A stretch of DNA of 64,000 nt from Colocasia esculenta (lineage: Eukaryota; Streptophyta; Magnoliopsida; Alismatales; Araceae): NCBI GenBank assembly GCA_014218235.1, contig CM024764.1, forward strand, positions 69,477,184 through 69,541,183, given 5' to 3'. The position numbers were made by a program, and so were the translations under genes. The notes under the pieces are model-generated. The model did not search any database. It saw nothing but the letters and a program-made list of their open reading frames with translations, and was not told the DNA's origin. Below, one piece after another: positions 54,287 to 64,000 of this stretch (the first letter of the stretch is position 1; each line of letters starts with the position of its first letter).

Positions 54287-56597
54287 TGTAAGACCCGGCC
54301 CTCTCGGGCCCTTAGCCCTGTCCTCATGGTCACGACAGACCCCCTGGGCACGACATTGTCACACCAGAGATGCCGGTCGTGACATGCTGTTGGTCGCGGC
54401 ACACCTGGCCGTCGCGTTCTTATGGTGACGGGGGTGGGTATCGCATCCTTGTCGCAACATCTGGAGGCGACGCGACTTCATTCTGACCGTTCTGACTACT
54501 GTCCTTTCTGTCAGAACGGCCTTGTTGGGTGTCAGGTGCGTACAGCGTTGACGTGACCTCGCAGTCTGTCGCATTATGGTTTCTCGGTCTTCGAGGTTTT
54601 ACCACTTTTTGACGTCACAACAGGGTAGGCAGTCGCAACATGGTTGTTGTCGCTTCGTCCTGACCCATCGCATCTTGGGGGCCATCGGTTCAAAACCGAG
54701 GCAGGTGCCCCATTTCCCCCTCTCTCCTTCCTTTTCTCTTTTCTTCTTCTTCTCCTTCCTTCTTCCTCCCCCGAGCCCTCTTGTGTTCTCCAGCATGTTT
54801 GTGGTGCTCATGGCGAGGAGGTGACTCCCCGTTCGTGTAGGCGACATCCATGTGGCGCTTGGAGCGAGGAGGAGGTGGTCATTCTGACGTGAAGGCCCCA
54901 ACGGGTCGGCTCTAATCATTGAGGTAGGGACCCCTCTTTCCCTCTCGTTCTAGCTTGCTCCCCTTCCCCTGGAGGTTCTTGTTTTCCCGTCGTGTTGGGG
55001 TTGTGGGGCATGAGATCCATGCACATTGTTGGGAGGTTTCCTTCGAGGGTAGATCTCCATGTATAATGCATGATTCGTGGGGTTTGAGGGTGGTTTGTTA
55101 TTTACATGTTTTCCTACGTGTTTCCCTTGCTCCCCTCCCCCGAATGGTGTGGTTTGTACCGGTTTTGGGGTGGTCCTTGGGAGGACTGTACCGGGACCCC
55201 TCTCAACTGAGATTGCGATCGGCCCAAGGGTCGGGATGATGTCACGATGCATGTGCCGATCGCGATAGCTTCGGCTATCACGGCGGGCATGGGCGCCGCG
55301 ACGACCAAGGGCGTCGCGACAAGGTCGCGGCCGGCCTTGGAGTCGGGACAGTGTCACGACGGCCAGGGGCGATGCGGAAGTATAAGATTCAGGTAAGTTC
55401 TTGCAAAGTCCATTTCTCGTAGAGTCTTTGCCATTTTCAGTTCTTTCTGTACTCGTGGCACCAGTGCTAGTTCCTAGTACGGTCCTACACTAGTCGTTCG
55501 CCCGGTGCTCGGCACCTGAGGGCTTGTCCCGTGAGAGAGGTTGTTACCGTTTACCTAGGACCCCGTCCCCGTGCGTTTGTTGAGGGAGTGCTCCAGACGA
55601 CGGGCGTGCTCGAGTCACGAACTCTGGAGCAGAGGGGGAAACGGTGGTTAGGGCAGCGGCGTTGAGTTGTTTACAGAGCTCTCTTGGTTGGTCTGGGACG
55701 TCGAGGCCGGTTGGAGTTCTTCCCGATGCAGACCAATCAGTCCTTTTTCTCACTGCCTCGCACTTTGTGGCCCTGGAACCACCTAGAGAGGCCGGGCATG
55801 GGACCGTAGTCCGGCCAGACTAGGCGGTTACTGTTGTGGTTCCTTTGTGTTCCTGCCCCGACTCTGACGAGACGTGGAGGTCTGGACCTAGGTCGAGGGT
55901 AAGACATCAGTGGACACTTCTGACTGGTTGACTAGTGGTAGTGGTTTCCGTAGCTAGTGTCTCTTGTCCAGGTAGGGTTCCTCTGTCTGTGTTGCCAGTC
56001 GTGTGGTGGTCACGACGTGTAGGTCATATGGAGTTTCTGACCCCGGTGTCTTTCCATACCGTTGCTGGTTAGGTTTGCTTCTGCACTTTCCTGTGTAGAT
56101 TAGAATATATTTTAACTGTTGTCATTACTTTGATTATATATTCCTTCCCACCTATTAGAGCCAGTAGGAGATTGGTAGTCCCTACTGAGCTTCTGTTGTG
56201 AAGCTCATCCCTTCTCTTTCTAGGTGAGACTTCTCAACAGCGGCCAGGTGCGTGTCGGGCGGAGGAAACGGGGCAGTAGTCATCGTCCCCGTAGCTAGCA
56301 GTGGTACCCCCTTTCAGTTGTACTTCACCCTCAAGGTATGCCCCTAAGATCTCTGTTCTTCCGTTCTTTACTTGTACTCATTGTGTGTTAGGACTGTACC
56401 TAGAGCGATGCGCTGCGGTCTCGCTCTTCCTTCTGCTTTCGCACGTGTGCTCCTAGTTCGGTAGTTGATGTTTATTTCCTTTACATATTCTGTTAGACTT
56501 GTGTTATAGCCCTTCCGGGTCCCCGGATCCGTGGGCGGAGACCACGAAAATCGGGTCCTCGGATTGGGTTGAGGGTCGGGTTCTCGGGGTCGTTACA
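54287..56597 (+). repeat. gypsy family-G 5' LTR
   Basis: Starts TGTAAGACCCGG, ends GGGGTCGTTACA. It has a TC-rich leader at about 54716-54780 and TCGCGA dyads at both ends. The uninterrupted site ACGGGCGTGCTCGAG at 55600 corresponds to the nested insertion point at 21308/24263 of the related LTR. Confidence 0.88.
55213..55377. repeat. paired TCGCGA-type dyads, 18-bp spacing (LTR G copy 2)
   Basis: Pairs at 55215/55233, 55244/55262, 55280/55298 (with 55316 a further 18 on), 55327/55345 and 55356/55374. Every step within a pair is exactly 18. An additional pair at 54332/54350 lies near the LTR start. Confidence 0.85.
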
Positions 56598-56599
56598 GT

Positions 56600-56611
56600 T
56601 GGTATCAGAGC
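56600..56611 (+). other. gypsy primer binding site (tRNA-iMet)
   Basis: TGGTATCAGAGC starts two bases after the LTR end GTTACA. Confidence 0.95.
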
Positions 56612-56734
56612 GAGAGTCTAACAGGACTTGTAGCGGATTTAAACTGCAACATGATGTCCCAACAGCAGTTCAAGTACACTGCTAGCCGCCCGAGTTAGTG
56701 TCATTAACATTCTTGGTTGTGTGCTGTGCAGGAT

Positions 56735-57618
56735 ATGGCTCCGCGCAAACGTAGGCAGACCAGAGAGCTGATGGAGCAGTAGGGTGAGTCAGATATGCCA
56801 ACGCCAGGTCAGGTTCAGGAGGATGTGTCCGCAGAGGAGTCTGTGGCACAGCCTCAAGAGACAGCGGCAATAGTAGCAGCGGGTGAGCAGCAGCAGCAGT
56901 GGTAACAGCCCCAAACACAGCAGTATGCGGATTGGTTCCCCATGGCTGAGCAGTTTTTTAGAGCCATGTTTTAGGGGACATGGCAGCCATGGCAAATGGC
57001 AATGGGAGGTCAGCCGCCAGTACGTCCCCCAGTCGTACCAGAGCAGCAGGTAGATCCACAAGTAGAGTAGCCAGTAGTTCAGCAGGAGTCAGGTACTGGG
57101 AGTACCCGTGTCGATAGGAGGAGGACGACTGTCATTGAGGGTAGGACCGCCCTCTTAGTGAGGTTCTTGCATCTCCGACCACCGACGTTCTTTGGTGACT
57201 ATGACCCAGATAAAGCTAAGAGTTGGACACACGAGTTGGAGCATACATTCGAGACCATGGAGTGCGCTGAGGAGGATCAGGTGAGATTGGCAGTATATCA
57301 GCTCAAGGGACCAGCCCATGAGTGATGGAGAGTTCAGAGGCAGGCACACTTCCCAGGGCAGCATTTGGATTAGGTTTCTTGGCAGCAATTCTTGGAGGTA
57401 TTCCACGGCGAGTACTTTCCTGACTATGCTCGACGTGAGAGACGAGATTAGTTTCATGAGTTGGCTCAGGGTCATCTGACAGTTGCTCAGTATCATCAGA
57501 GGTTCATCCGGTTGTTGCGGCATGTTTTTCATGTCGCCAGCAGTGAGCAGGCTTGTGTAGAGAGGTTTATTGCAGGACTGAAGCTAGATTTACAGTGGGG
57601 CGTGACCGCTTACATGTG
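56735..57618 (+). pseudogene. gag: gypsy Gag, N-terminal part (nonsense-mutated, no frameshift)
   Basis: From ATG 56735 (MAPRKRRQTREL) a single frame runs without an indel to the insertion point but has seven stop codons. It includes a Gln-rich N-terminus, then FLHLRPPTFFGDYDPDKAKSWTHELEHTFETMECAEEDQVRLAVYQLKGPAHE, the F-GEYFPDYARRERRD segment, and LAQGHLTVAQYHQRFIRLLRHV, the Retrotrans_gag capsid domain of chromovirus-type gypsy elements. Each stop can be derived from Gln (CAG/CAA) or Trp (TGG) by one C-to-T or G-to-A change. It would be the capsid protein. Confidence 0.9.
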
Positions 57619-57919
57619 TGTAGGCACGCGAATTCGACTCCACCGCGGGAAAATTTCATATTGCGCCATAATGCCACAAATGGCCTTCCTTTTGCCTTGC
57701 AAGGGTGATTTTCCCAATATTTTTGGATCTCACCCATTCTTCCTCGGTGCTTCCCCTTCGTTTCAAATGTGCTTCGGTCGTGGATCAACCTGCGCGGTCA
57801 GGTCGCGGGGGCCCAAGGGGTTCTCCACATTCCCTCCCCACAGGAGGCATTTTATTTCCATCTCTTGTATAATCCATACTCCTATACCGGGCATCGCGCC
57901 CCCTTTTGTACATCCTTTT

Positions 57920-58105
57920 CTTCTCGTGCCCCATGTGGCACATCTCCTCCTTGTGCCCCACGCGGCATAGCTCCTTCCGTGCCCCACGTGGCACATCTCC
58001 TTCTTGTGCCCCACGCGGCACGCCTCCCTCTTGTGCCCCACACGGCACCTCTCCATCCTGCGCCCTACGCTGCGCACCTCCCTTCTCGGCCCCTCGCGGC
58101 CCGCT
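57920..58105 (+). repeat. ~30-bp tandem repeat (GTGCCCCACGCGGCAC)
   Basis: Six to seven copies of TTGTGCCCCACGCGGCAC followed by a CTCC-rich linker, from 57926 to 58100, with drift at both ends. The core GTGCCNNNNNGGCAC is itself an inverted repeat. The overlapping long ORFs are by-products. Confidence 0.88.
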
Positions 58106-59264
58106 TTTTCCTTTCTCTCCTCCGGCTCATCTGGATTCTTCTCTTTCAGGGCACCGCGCCCTCCTTCTCCTCCAAACCCCTCCGGCCCCGCCGGAGTCTC
58201 CAAAGTCTTTCCTCTACTCTCTCCTCTCCGTTTTCAATCGGGTCCTTCGACCCTTCTCGTACTATTTTCGGGGCTTCAACCCCCATGTGTCTTTTTAATT
58301 CCAAACAAAAAAATGAAAATTATTGTAGACCTCTAAGTCTCGCTCGATGCAGGGCATTCGTCCTCCTTTACCCTCTAATGTCTTACTATATTTTAGCAGT
58401 GTCAAAAAAATTCAAAAATCCATAAAAAAGATGAATATTTCAGCATTGTCATGCTATCACAGCATTTTTCTATGAGAACTCCGCGCCAGGAGTCTAAAAT
58501 TCCCTCTCGGGTCATTAAGGCTTGCCCTTAGCATGGGCACCTGCACACACTTCACGGCGCCCTAGGCCGATTACTTCCGGTAGACACCATCACCGCCACA
58601 GCCACGCCTGAATGGCACAAAAAAGTCTATTTCTCCTCCTACTCGGCCAAAGTATGGATAGTGGAGGTAGTTTGGGCAAGACAACCAACCTGAAGCACTT
58701 CCTGATGAAAGGATGTCTCAAAAATGGGCAAATAAATGACCAATGAAAATCAAAGTCAAATGCATGTCAAGAGCGGCAAAGTCTCCGCAGGGATTCAAAC
58801 GGACATGGATGTATGCATGCAAAAATCAAAATCCAACAAATCATAATAGGGCATGGCAAAGAGTGGCAAAGTCTCCGCAGAGATCCAAATGGACCCGGTC
58901 GTACGCATGTCCCTAACAAATGAATCGTCATCAATTAATTCCAAAAGCCCCAATAATCAAGTAGGACTGAATCTTCTGACAGTTATGCTAAGGAAGGAAG
59001 TCAAACCTAACTCCTCAATACCCATGTCAAAGCTTATCCCCAAGTTTTTCCTCCCTTCTCCCTACTAAGACTTAGTCACCTTTTTAGGCGTGGCTTTGGT
59101 AGTGGCACTGTTAGCCAAGTGCAATTAACCCGTAGGGGCCACGTCAAAAAGCACGCCCCACTCTAGGCATCCTTTAATGAAACAGGAGGTAACAAAGACC
59201 CATCGCCAGTCAGTTTTCATAATTTTGATGCTGCCATAACATGGCAACGTTTTCAAAAAATATA

Positions 59265-59590
59265 TAAAAAAATGAAAACATTTTTTTTTAATCAAAAGAA
59301 AATTCAAATATTTTTAGAAGTCACGAAAAAATTCAAATATTTTCAAAAATCCCATAAAAATTCAAATAATTCATAATCCAAAAATTCAAATATTTCCAAA
59401 ACCCCATAAAAATTCAAATATTTCCAAAAGTAAAAAAAAAAATAGATATTTTTCAAAAGCCCAAACAAATTTCAAAAATCTTCAAAATCAACAAAAAATC
59501 AAATATTTCCAAAAACTCCATAAAAATTTTAAATATTTTCAAAATCACAAAAAAATTGAATATCTCCAAAATCCAAAAAAATCCACGATG
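59265..59590 (+). repeat. A-rich minisatellite (AAAATTCAAATATTT)
   Basis: About ten degenerate copies of ATAAAAATTCAAATATTTCCAAAA-type units of 25-45 bp. Non-coding. Confidence 0.85.
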
Positions 59591-60715
59591 GTATTACACA
59601 TGGCACGTTGCTCTTGTGACTACGTCAAATCCAATCCCTCCAATCATTGGTTCCTCATCTCTTGCACTCCAATCTCTCTTAGCCAAAATATCACTTACCC
59701 TCGTGATTAAAAATAAACAAACCAAATGAGTTGTTTATTCAATGATTTATTAATGCTCCAAGCCATGAATGTTATTTTTTCCATGATATTTTGCTATCTT
59801 GGCTAATGAGTTTTGAGTGCAGAACTCGAGTTACCTCGTGTGGCGCTACATCAGGCTGCTGCTGCCTCCACCATCAAGTTATCTATATAGTATACTCTTA
59901 GAGCATATCAAGGACCTTGTGACTCTGAGGAATCTGGGATTTGAGTTCCCCTTTAACAAAAATAATGATTATCCCAGAGGATTCTTAGCCACACGGATAG
60001 GCCGTTATGTTTGGCATGAGGACGACGGACCCATGCATAAACCCCAGTCCTGACTCAGCCATCGTAATAATAATATCCTTGAGTAATTTTTTACTCCTTT
60101 TAACCTATTTTTCTTTTAGCCCAACATGCATGCATCTTTGAAATCACAATGGAAAACCACTCTTGCATTTCAACCTGAGAGCCATTCTCGCTTCAACTCC
60201 AAAGCAATTTGAAATATTCCATTCCGGGTCAAGTATCCAACTCCCTTTGTTGTTGCCTCCAGGCTAATTTCCTTAAGAACTCTTGTTAGGATTTATCCCT
60301 CTACATTTTGTCTTTAACTCCTATAGATGCACCTGCGGTAGTGGTAGACGCCCCCAATGGTGCAACCTAACGGATCTTGTCCTTAGGTACTTCCCCTACG
60401 CTGGAAGTTGATCTCTCCTTTGTTTCCTTTATGCACCCTCTTTCTTTCCAAATCCAAACAGTTGTTCCTTTAGGTCTTCGTCCAGGTGGTGACTTCCTTG
60501 GGTGTTGGGAAAAGACTCTTATCAGGTGGTGGTCACCCATTGTCGCATGTGTCTATTTTTCACCTTAGCGTCTACTTTTTAGTCCACTCCCGCATCACTG
60601 CACTTCGCTACGCTTCATTTCTTTTCATCCCCTTATTTCATTTCACTCCATTGTGCTCCACTTCGTGTCTCTTCGCTTCGCTCCCCTGCAAAGCAGACGC
60701 CAATGCATGGCAGCT

Positions 60716-62197
60716 GTAGACATGCAAATTCGACTCCACCGTGGGCAAATTTCATATTGCGCCATAATGCCACAAATGGCCTTCCTTTTGCCTTGCAAGA
60801 GTGATTTTCCCAATATTTTTGGATCTCACTCATTCTTCCTCGGTGCTTCCCCTTCGTTTCAAATGTGGTTCGGTCGCAGATCGACCTGCGCGGTCAGGTC
60901 ATGGGGGCCCAGGGGGTAGTGCCCCTGGAAGCTAAATTTGGTTAAGGCACAACTTCATTGATTCATGTCCTCTATAGTGGATGCCTTTTAGGAAGACCGT
61001 ATCGCGTCCTTCCGCCCTGACGTGTTTCAAATCAAGACGTGTCGGCCTAAGCCGCCACGATTAGGCGAGACCTCGAAAGTCATCGCACTCAAGTGCCTGC
61101 CCCTCGGAACCATGCAAAATCTCTGAATCGCGTCCTGCTGCCCAGATGCGATTAGGTCATAGGCCTGACACGCTAGACCTCGGAAGTCATCCCACGTGCC
61201 TAAATCATAATCGCGGCGAGGTTGGCCGACGCATTTCAAAAATGCGGCGGCCATCCCTGACGCGATTCTAAAAGTGGTCATCATTGCCGAATGTCAAATC
61301 AAGTTGACTTCTGAATCACAGCCTGCCGCCCAGACACAATTTAAATCAAGTCGCGGCATGCTTGCCCGATGCTATTCTAATCGCGGCCTGCCATCCAATG
61401 CATTTTAGTCTTAAGTCGCGTCCCCTGTAATGGACGCAATTTGAATCCGTGATGACTATAAATTGGACCCGAGGGTCATTTGTTCAAGGGGGTTCCAAGA
61501 AGCAGCGAAGCCCTGCCAGACCGGTGACCCAACGCTCTCTGTCCTCGCCTTCTTCCACGTGCACCAGAGCGGAACGAGGCGGAAGCATCTTCCTCCTCTT
61601 CTTCCTCCATTCGTCCAACCGGCCATGCCGCCACGCCGACGTACCGTCCAACATTCAGGAAAGCACCCCCTCCCCTCTATTCCTTTTATTTGCATTTCCA
61701 CTTCCTCCAGGCCCCACGTGGCTCTTTACATTTTCTCCTCCGGGCCCCATGTGGCCCCTTTTCCTTTTACACACACATGCATGCTTACACACACACACAC
61801 CTACATTTAGAGGTTTAAAAGCCACCACCCAGTAAGTACGCCTCCATGTTCTTTTATTCTTTCATTTTATTTATTTAGGACTGTATACTACACGTGGCTA
61901 ATCCCCTCTTTCTTTACTTTTCTTTATTTATTTTGTCAGGGTGATCAAATAAGGAAAACGCCCTCTACCGTGGCCGGCCGTGTTCGTAGAGGAAGATAGG
62001 GCCCACATTATCCCCCGCGCAATCTCCCCGCTCCAAAAAAAAGATATGCTCGCGATCACCCATTCCATTCCGCACCCTCGCCGTGCGTCTCCATTCGGTG
62101 CCCACGTGCACCTGGTGATCATGATCCTCTCTTCTCACCTAACGCCACTCCCTCTTTTTATGCATCGTCGAACATTCACCCCTCAGCGGTGTCTACA
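60716..62197. repeat. right LTR of the 57619-62197 element
   Basis: It begins TGTAGACATGC and ends GTGTCTACA. It contains TCGCG-type dyads 18 bp apart (61130/61148 and 61318/61336) and GC-rich CCCCACGTGG blocks at about 61716 and 61743. Confidence 0.7.
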
Positions 62198-62560
62198 ATG
62201 TGTACCACCTTGGGAGTGTCGGTGGCGAAGGCCACTACATTGGAGAGAGAGGCCTAGCAGCCCCAGCAGCAGTAGCAGCAAGGAGGAGCTTCTTCTAGGA
62301 CCATCTCGTACCAGCGTCCCACTGGTAGCCGTGGCAGTGCGACTTCTTCCTCTTCTTCGGGTTTGGGCAGCTCCGGCTTGCGCTCAAAGTTCAAGAAGAT
62401 GACCACTTGCTGGGGTGGGCAGAGCCGGTAGCAGAAGTGCTAGTAGAGGTTTGCAGAGCAGTCGGTCTAGCAGGGAGCCGAGCAGGGCATGCAGGAGGTG
62501 ATCTGTTACACTTGCGGTTTACCAGGCCACTACAGGAGGGATTGCCTCGTCCCCTAGAAT
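62198..62560 (+). pseudogene. gag: gypsy Gag, C-terminal part with zinc knuckle
   Basis: This follows on from 57618 after the nested element. Gln-rich decayed sequence with CAG-to-TAG stops leads to CYTCGLPGHYRRDC (62508-62549), a CX2CX4HX4C zinc knuckle that would bind RNA. Homology to the plus-strand element ends about there. Confidence 0.82.
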
Positions 62561-63677
62561 TCAGAGCTCCATCAAAATGAAGCGACCAGAAGGAATCGCG
62601 AGAGATGAGTGACAGGTTTTCATCAGGAAATTCTTCTTAGACTGTGTCACTATGAGGAAGAGGAAGGTAAGCAAGGTGCTCGGCAATGGCATACCCCTTT
62701 ATAGACTTCTGGACAACAAAGGTGATGTCGAACTAAGACAAGAAGTTCTACCAACGTGCTAATCTTTCAGCGAGGACTGGCTTCTCTAGGATGTATCTAA
62801 TGGGATCCATCCTAAAAATCAAACTCACCTGATGAGCTAGGAAGTAGTGCTTCAATTTCTGCACTGCCCATACTAGAGCTGCACATGTTTTCTCCATAGT
62901 GGTGAGCTTGAGCTCGACAGGATTGAAAAGCCTAGACAAATAGTAAACTGCCCTTTCTTTGCCAGTTTCATCATGTTGTGCAAGGACAGCTCCTAGAGAG
63001 TCCTCAATAGTCGACAGATACATGATGAGGGGCTTTCTGGGACAGGCACCTGTAGCACCGGCGGATTCATAAGATAATTGTTGAGTTCATCGAAGGATTC
63101 TTGGCATTTAGTATTCCATTCGAATCTTACTCCTCCTTTTAACAGTTCATAGAAAGGACGACACCTTTGAGAATGTTGAGATATAAATCACCTTATGAAC
63201 CATAGTCGACCTATCAATCCTCGAAGCTCAGATATATTCTTAGGAGGAGGCATCTCACCTATTGTCTTGGCCTTATTCGGGTCTATTTGAATCCCCCGCT
63301 TACTAACTATGAACCCTAACAGCTTGCCTGAGGAAACGTCAAATACACGCTTCTTTGGATTCATCTTCAATTGGTATTCTCGTGCGTGTTGAAACACTTT
63401 GACGAGTACGAAGGAATGTTCTTTTTGAGTCCAAGACTTCACCAAAATGTCATCCACGTAAACTTCAACATGAATGTGAATCATATCGTGAAAGATTGCT
63501 AACATTGCCCCTGATAAGTGGCACCGGCATTCTTCAATCCAAACGGCATAACCACATAGCAATAAGTTCCCCAGGGCATGGTGAATGATGTTTTCTCTTG
63601 GTCCTCTGGGGCTAGACAGATCTGATTATAATCTGAATACCCATCCATGAATGAAAGAGTTTCAAACCCAGCGGTGT
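62555..63677 (-). pseudogene. Tat-like gypsy RT and RNase H (pseudogene)
   Basis: Read from 63677 downwards on the minus strand: TAGFETLSFMDGYSDYNQICLAPEDQEKTSFTMPWGTYCYVVMPFGLKNAGATYQ, then (63188-63562) HIHVEVYVDDILVKS with the YVDD catalytic block, QLKMNPKKRVFDVSSGKLLGFIVSKRGI, then (62748-63023) SLGAVLAQHDETGKERAVYYLSR (RNase H-like connection) and QKSIKGYAIAEHLA near 62680. It ends with LHFDGALNSRG (about 62560-62590), the start of the RNase H domain. VDDILVKS and the IKG-AIA-HLA block are typical of the Tat/Ogre-Athila branch. Frameshifts and stops make it dead. Confidence 0.92.
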
Positions 63678-64000
63678 TGTAACGACCCTCTTCATACCGG
63701 TACGATTATACCAATCCCCATCGGTAAAAAGGGCGTCGTCACAATGGGACATGTACCCAACACTGGTCAATAGGTTGATATGTACCTAGATAGCAATAGA
63801 GTACAGCGGAATGAAATAAACAACTCAACTCTTAATCCATCACCAACACACATTCCATAATCTAAATAGCGAAATGGAAAGACAATGTCCACATTAATAC
63901 AAAATAAAGAGAACTACAATGTCCAAATATTGTTCATACAATAATCCTTTTGTGCAAAAGAAAAGTACAACTGGTAACAGCTCCACAAAATAGTCTTCTA
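63678..64000 (-). mobile_element. start of another gypsy-type LTR, cut by window end
   Basis: TGTAACGACCCTC begins abruptly after the RT sequence. Read on the minus strand it ends GGGTCGTTACA, as do the LTRs at 19818 and 54287 on the plus strand. The RT frame (ATAGFE) is interrupted here, so this is an insertion. The other end and the target duplication are outside the window. Confidence 0.6.

Larger units (their letters stand above)
57619..62197. mobile_element. 4.58-kb TGTAG...CTACA element (non-autonomous, Tat-like LTR type)
   Basis: It sits exactly between two copies of ATGTG (57614-57618 and 62198-62202). Removing it restores the gag frame. Its first ~200 bases (57619-57813) recur at 60716-60915, beginning TGTAGACATGCAAATTCG, so the right-hand LTR is 60716-62197 (1482 bp) and the left LTR is at least partly changed after 57813. 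No pol or gag is recognised inside. TGTAGAC...CTACA ends resemble Tat-type gypsy LTRs. Orientation is unclear. Confidence 0.8.
54287..62560 (+). mobile_element. gypsy family-G element: 5' LTR plus gag, with nested insertion
   Basis: The 5' LTR (54287-56597), primer site and gag are in order. Gag is split by a 4.58-kb element (57619-62197) with target duplication ATGTG and resumes in frame to a zinc knuckle (about 62508-62550). Beyond that, minus-strand Tat-like sequence begins, so protease, RT and integrase are missing from the window. The LTR is related to the solo LTR at 19818-25608. Confidence 0.85.

Noticed and set aside
57763..58425. Long overlapping ORFs (up to 218 residues) on both strands
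   Set aside because: Created by a 30-bp tandem repeat, a multiple of three, which keeps frames open by chance.

Overview
The window looks like transposon-rich intergenic DNA from a flowering-plant nuclear genome. The evidence is plant-type LTR retrotransposons primed by initiator tRNA-Met (TGGTATCAGAGC), a plant L1-type LINE with a C-terminal RNase H, a TRIM element and a Mutator-type MITE. I could not recognise any intact host protein gene, rRNA, tRNA or CRISPR array, and I cannot place the species.

Layout. 1-9.0 kb: AT-rich DNA with a 195-bp Mutator-like MITE (1847-2041), an LTR-like direct-repeat pair flanking a ~67-bp minisatellite (2258-4630), an inverted-repeat MITE (6753-6893), and a hAT-like element filled by a C-rich tract (7380-8264). 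9.0-18.4 kb: an array of AATCGATT-type dyads broken by two solo LTRs (9839-11812 and 12149-13700), then a 302-bp tandem duplication into which a 5'-truncated LINE inserted (14598-17823, 14-bp target-site duplication). 18.57-19.12 kb: a TRIM. 19.8-25.6 kb: a gypsy solo LTR interrupted by a second, opposite-strand solo LTR. 26.2-29.2 kb: a minus-strand LTR with part of its internal region, then a plus-strand promoter fragment.

29,213-53,380 holds two nested Sirevirus-like (Ty1/copia) retrotransposons. Host element B lies on the minus strand, with LTRs at 29213-30782 and 51792-53380. Element A lies on the plus strand (38232-49714) and sits in B between B's gag and protease. Both have gag, protease, integrase, RT and RNase H remnants plus a third ORF after pol (ORF3) of the plant transposon protein/env-like kind. 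Both integrases have lost catalytic residues, through different lesions.

53.4-64 kb: a DUF7745-like pseudogene, then a plus-strand gypsy element (5' LTR 54287-56597, tRNA-iMet primer site, gag). Its gag is split by a 4.58-kb TGTAG...CTACA element with a perfect ATGTG target-site duplication (57619-62197). Gag resumes with its zinc knuckle and then abuts a minus-strand Tat-like RT/RNase H pseudogene. A further LTR begins at 63678 and runs off the window.

Most interesting pattern. Nearly every LTR family here carries paired palindromes at a fixed, family-specific spacing. TCGCGA-type dyads lie 18 bp apart centre to centre in at least five gypsy-type sequences (about 30 pairs read by hand). GTGTCGACAC dyads lie 21 bp apart with a ~75-bp pair period in B. 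CTGTCGACAG dyads lie 21-22 bp apart with a 73-bp pair period in A. AATCGATT dyads lie about 20 bp apart in the 9-14 kb array. In A and B the pairs lie upstream of the LTR TATA box and again upstream of ORF3, which suggests a shared regulatory design.
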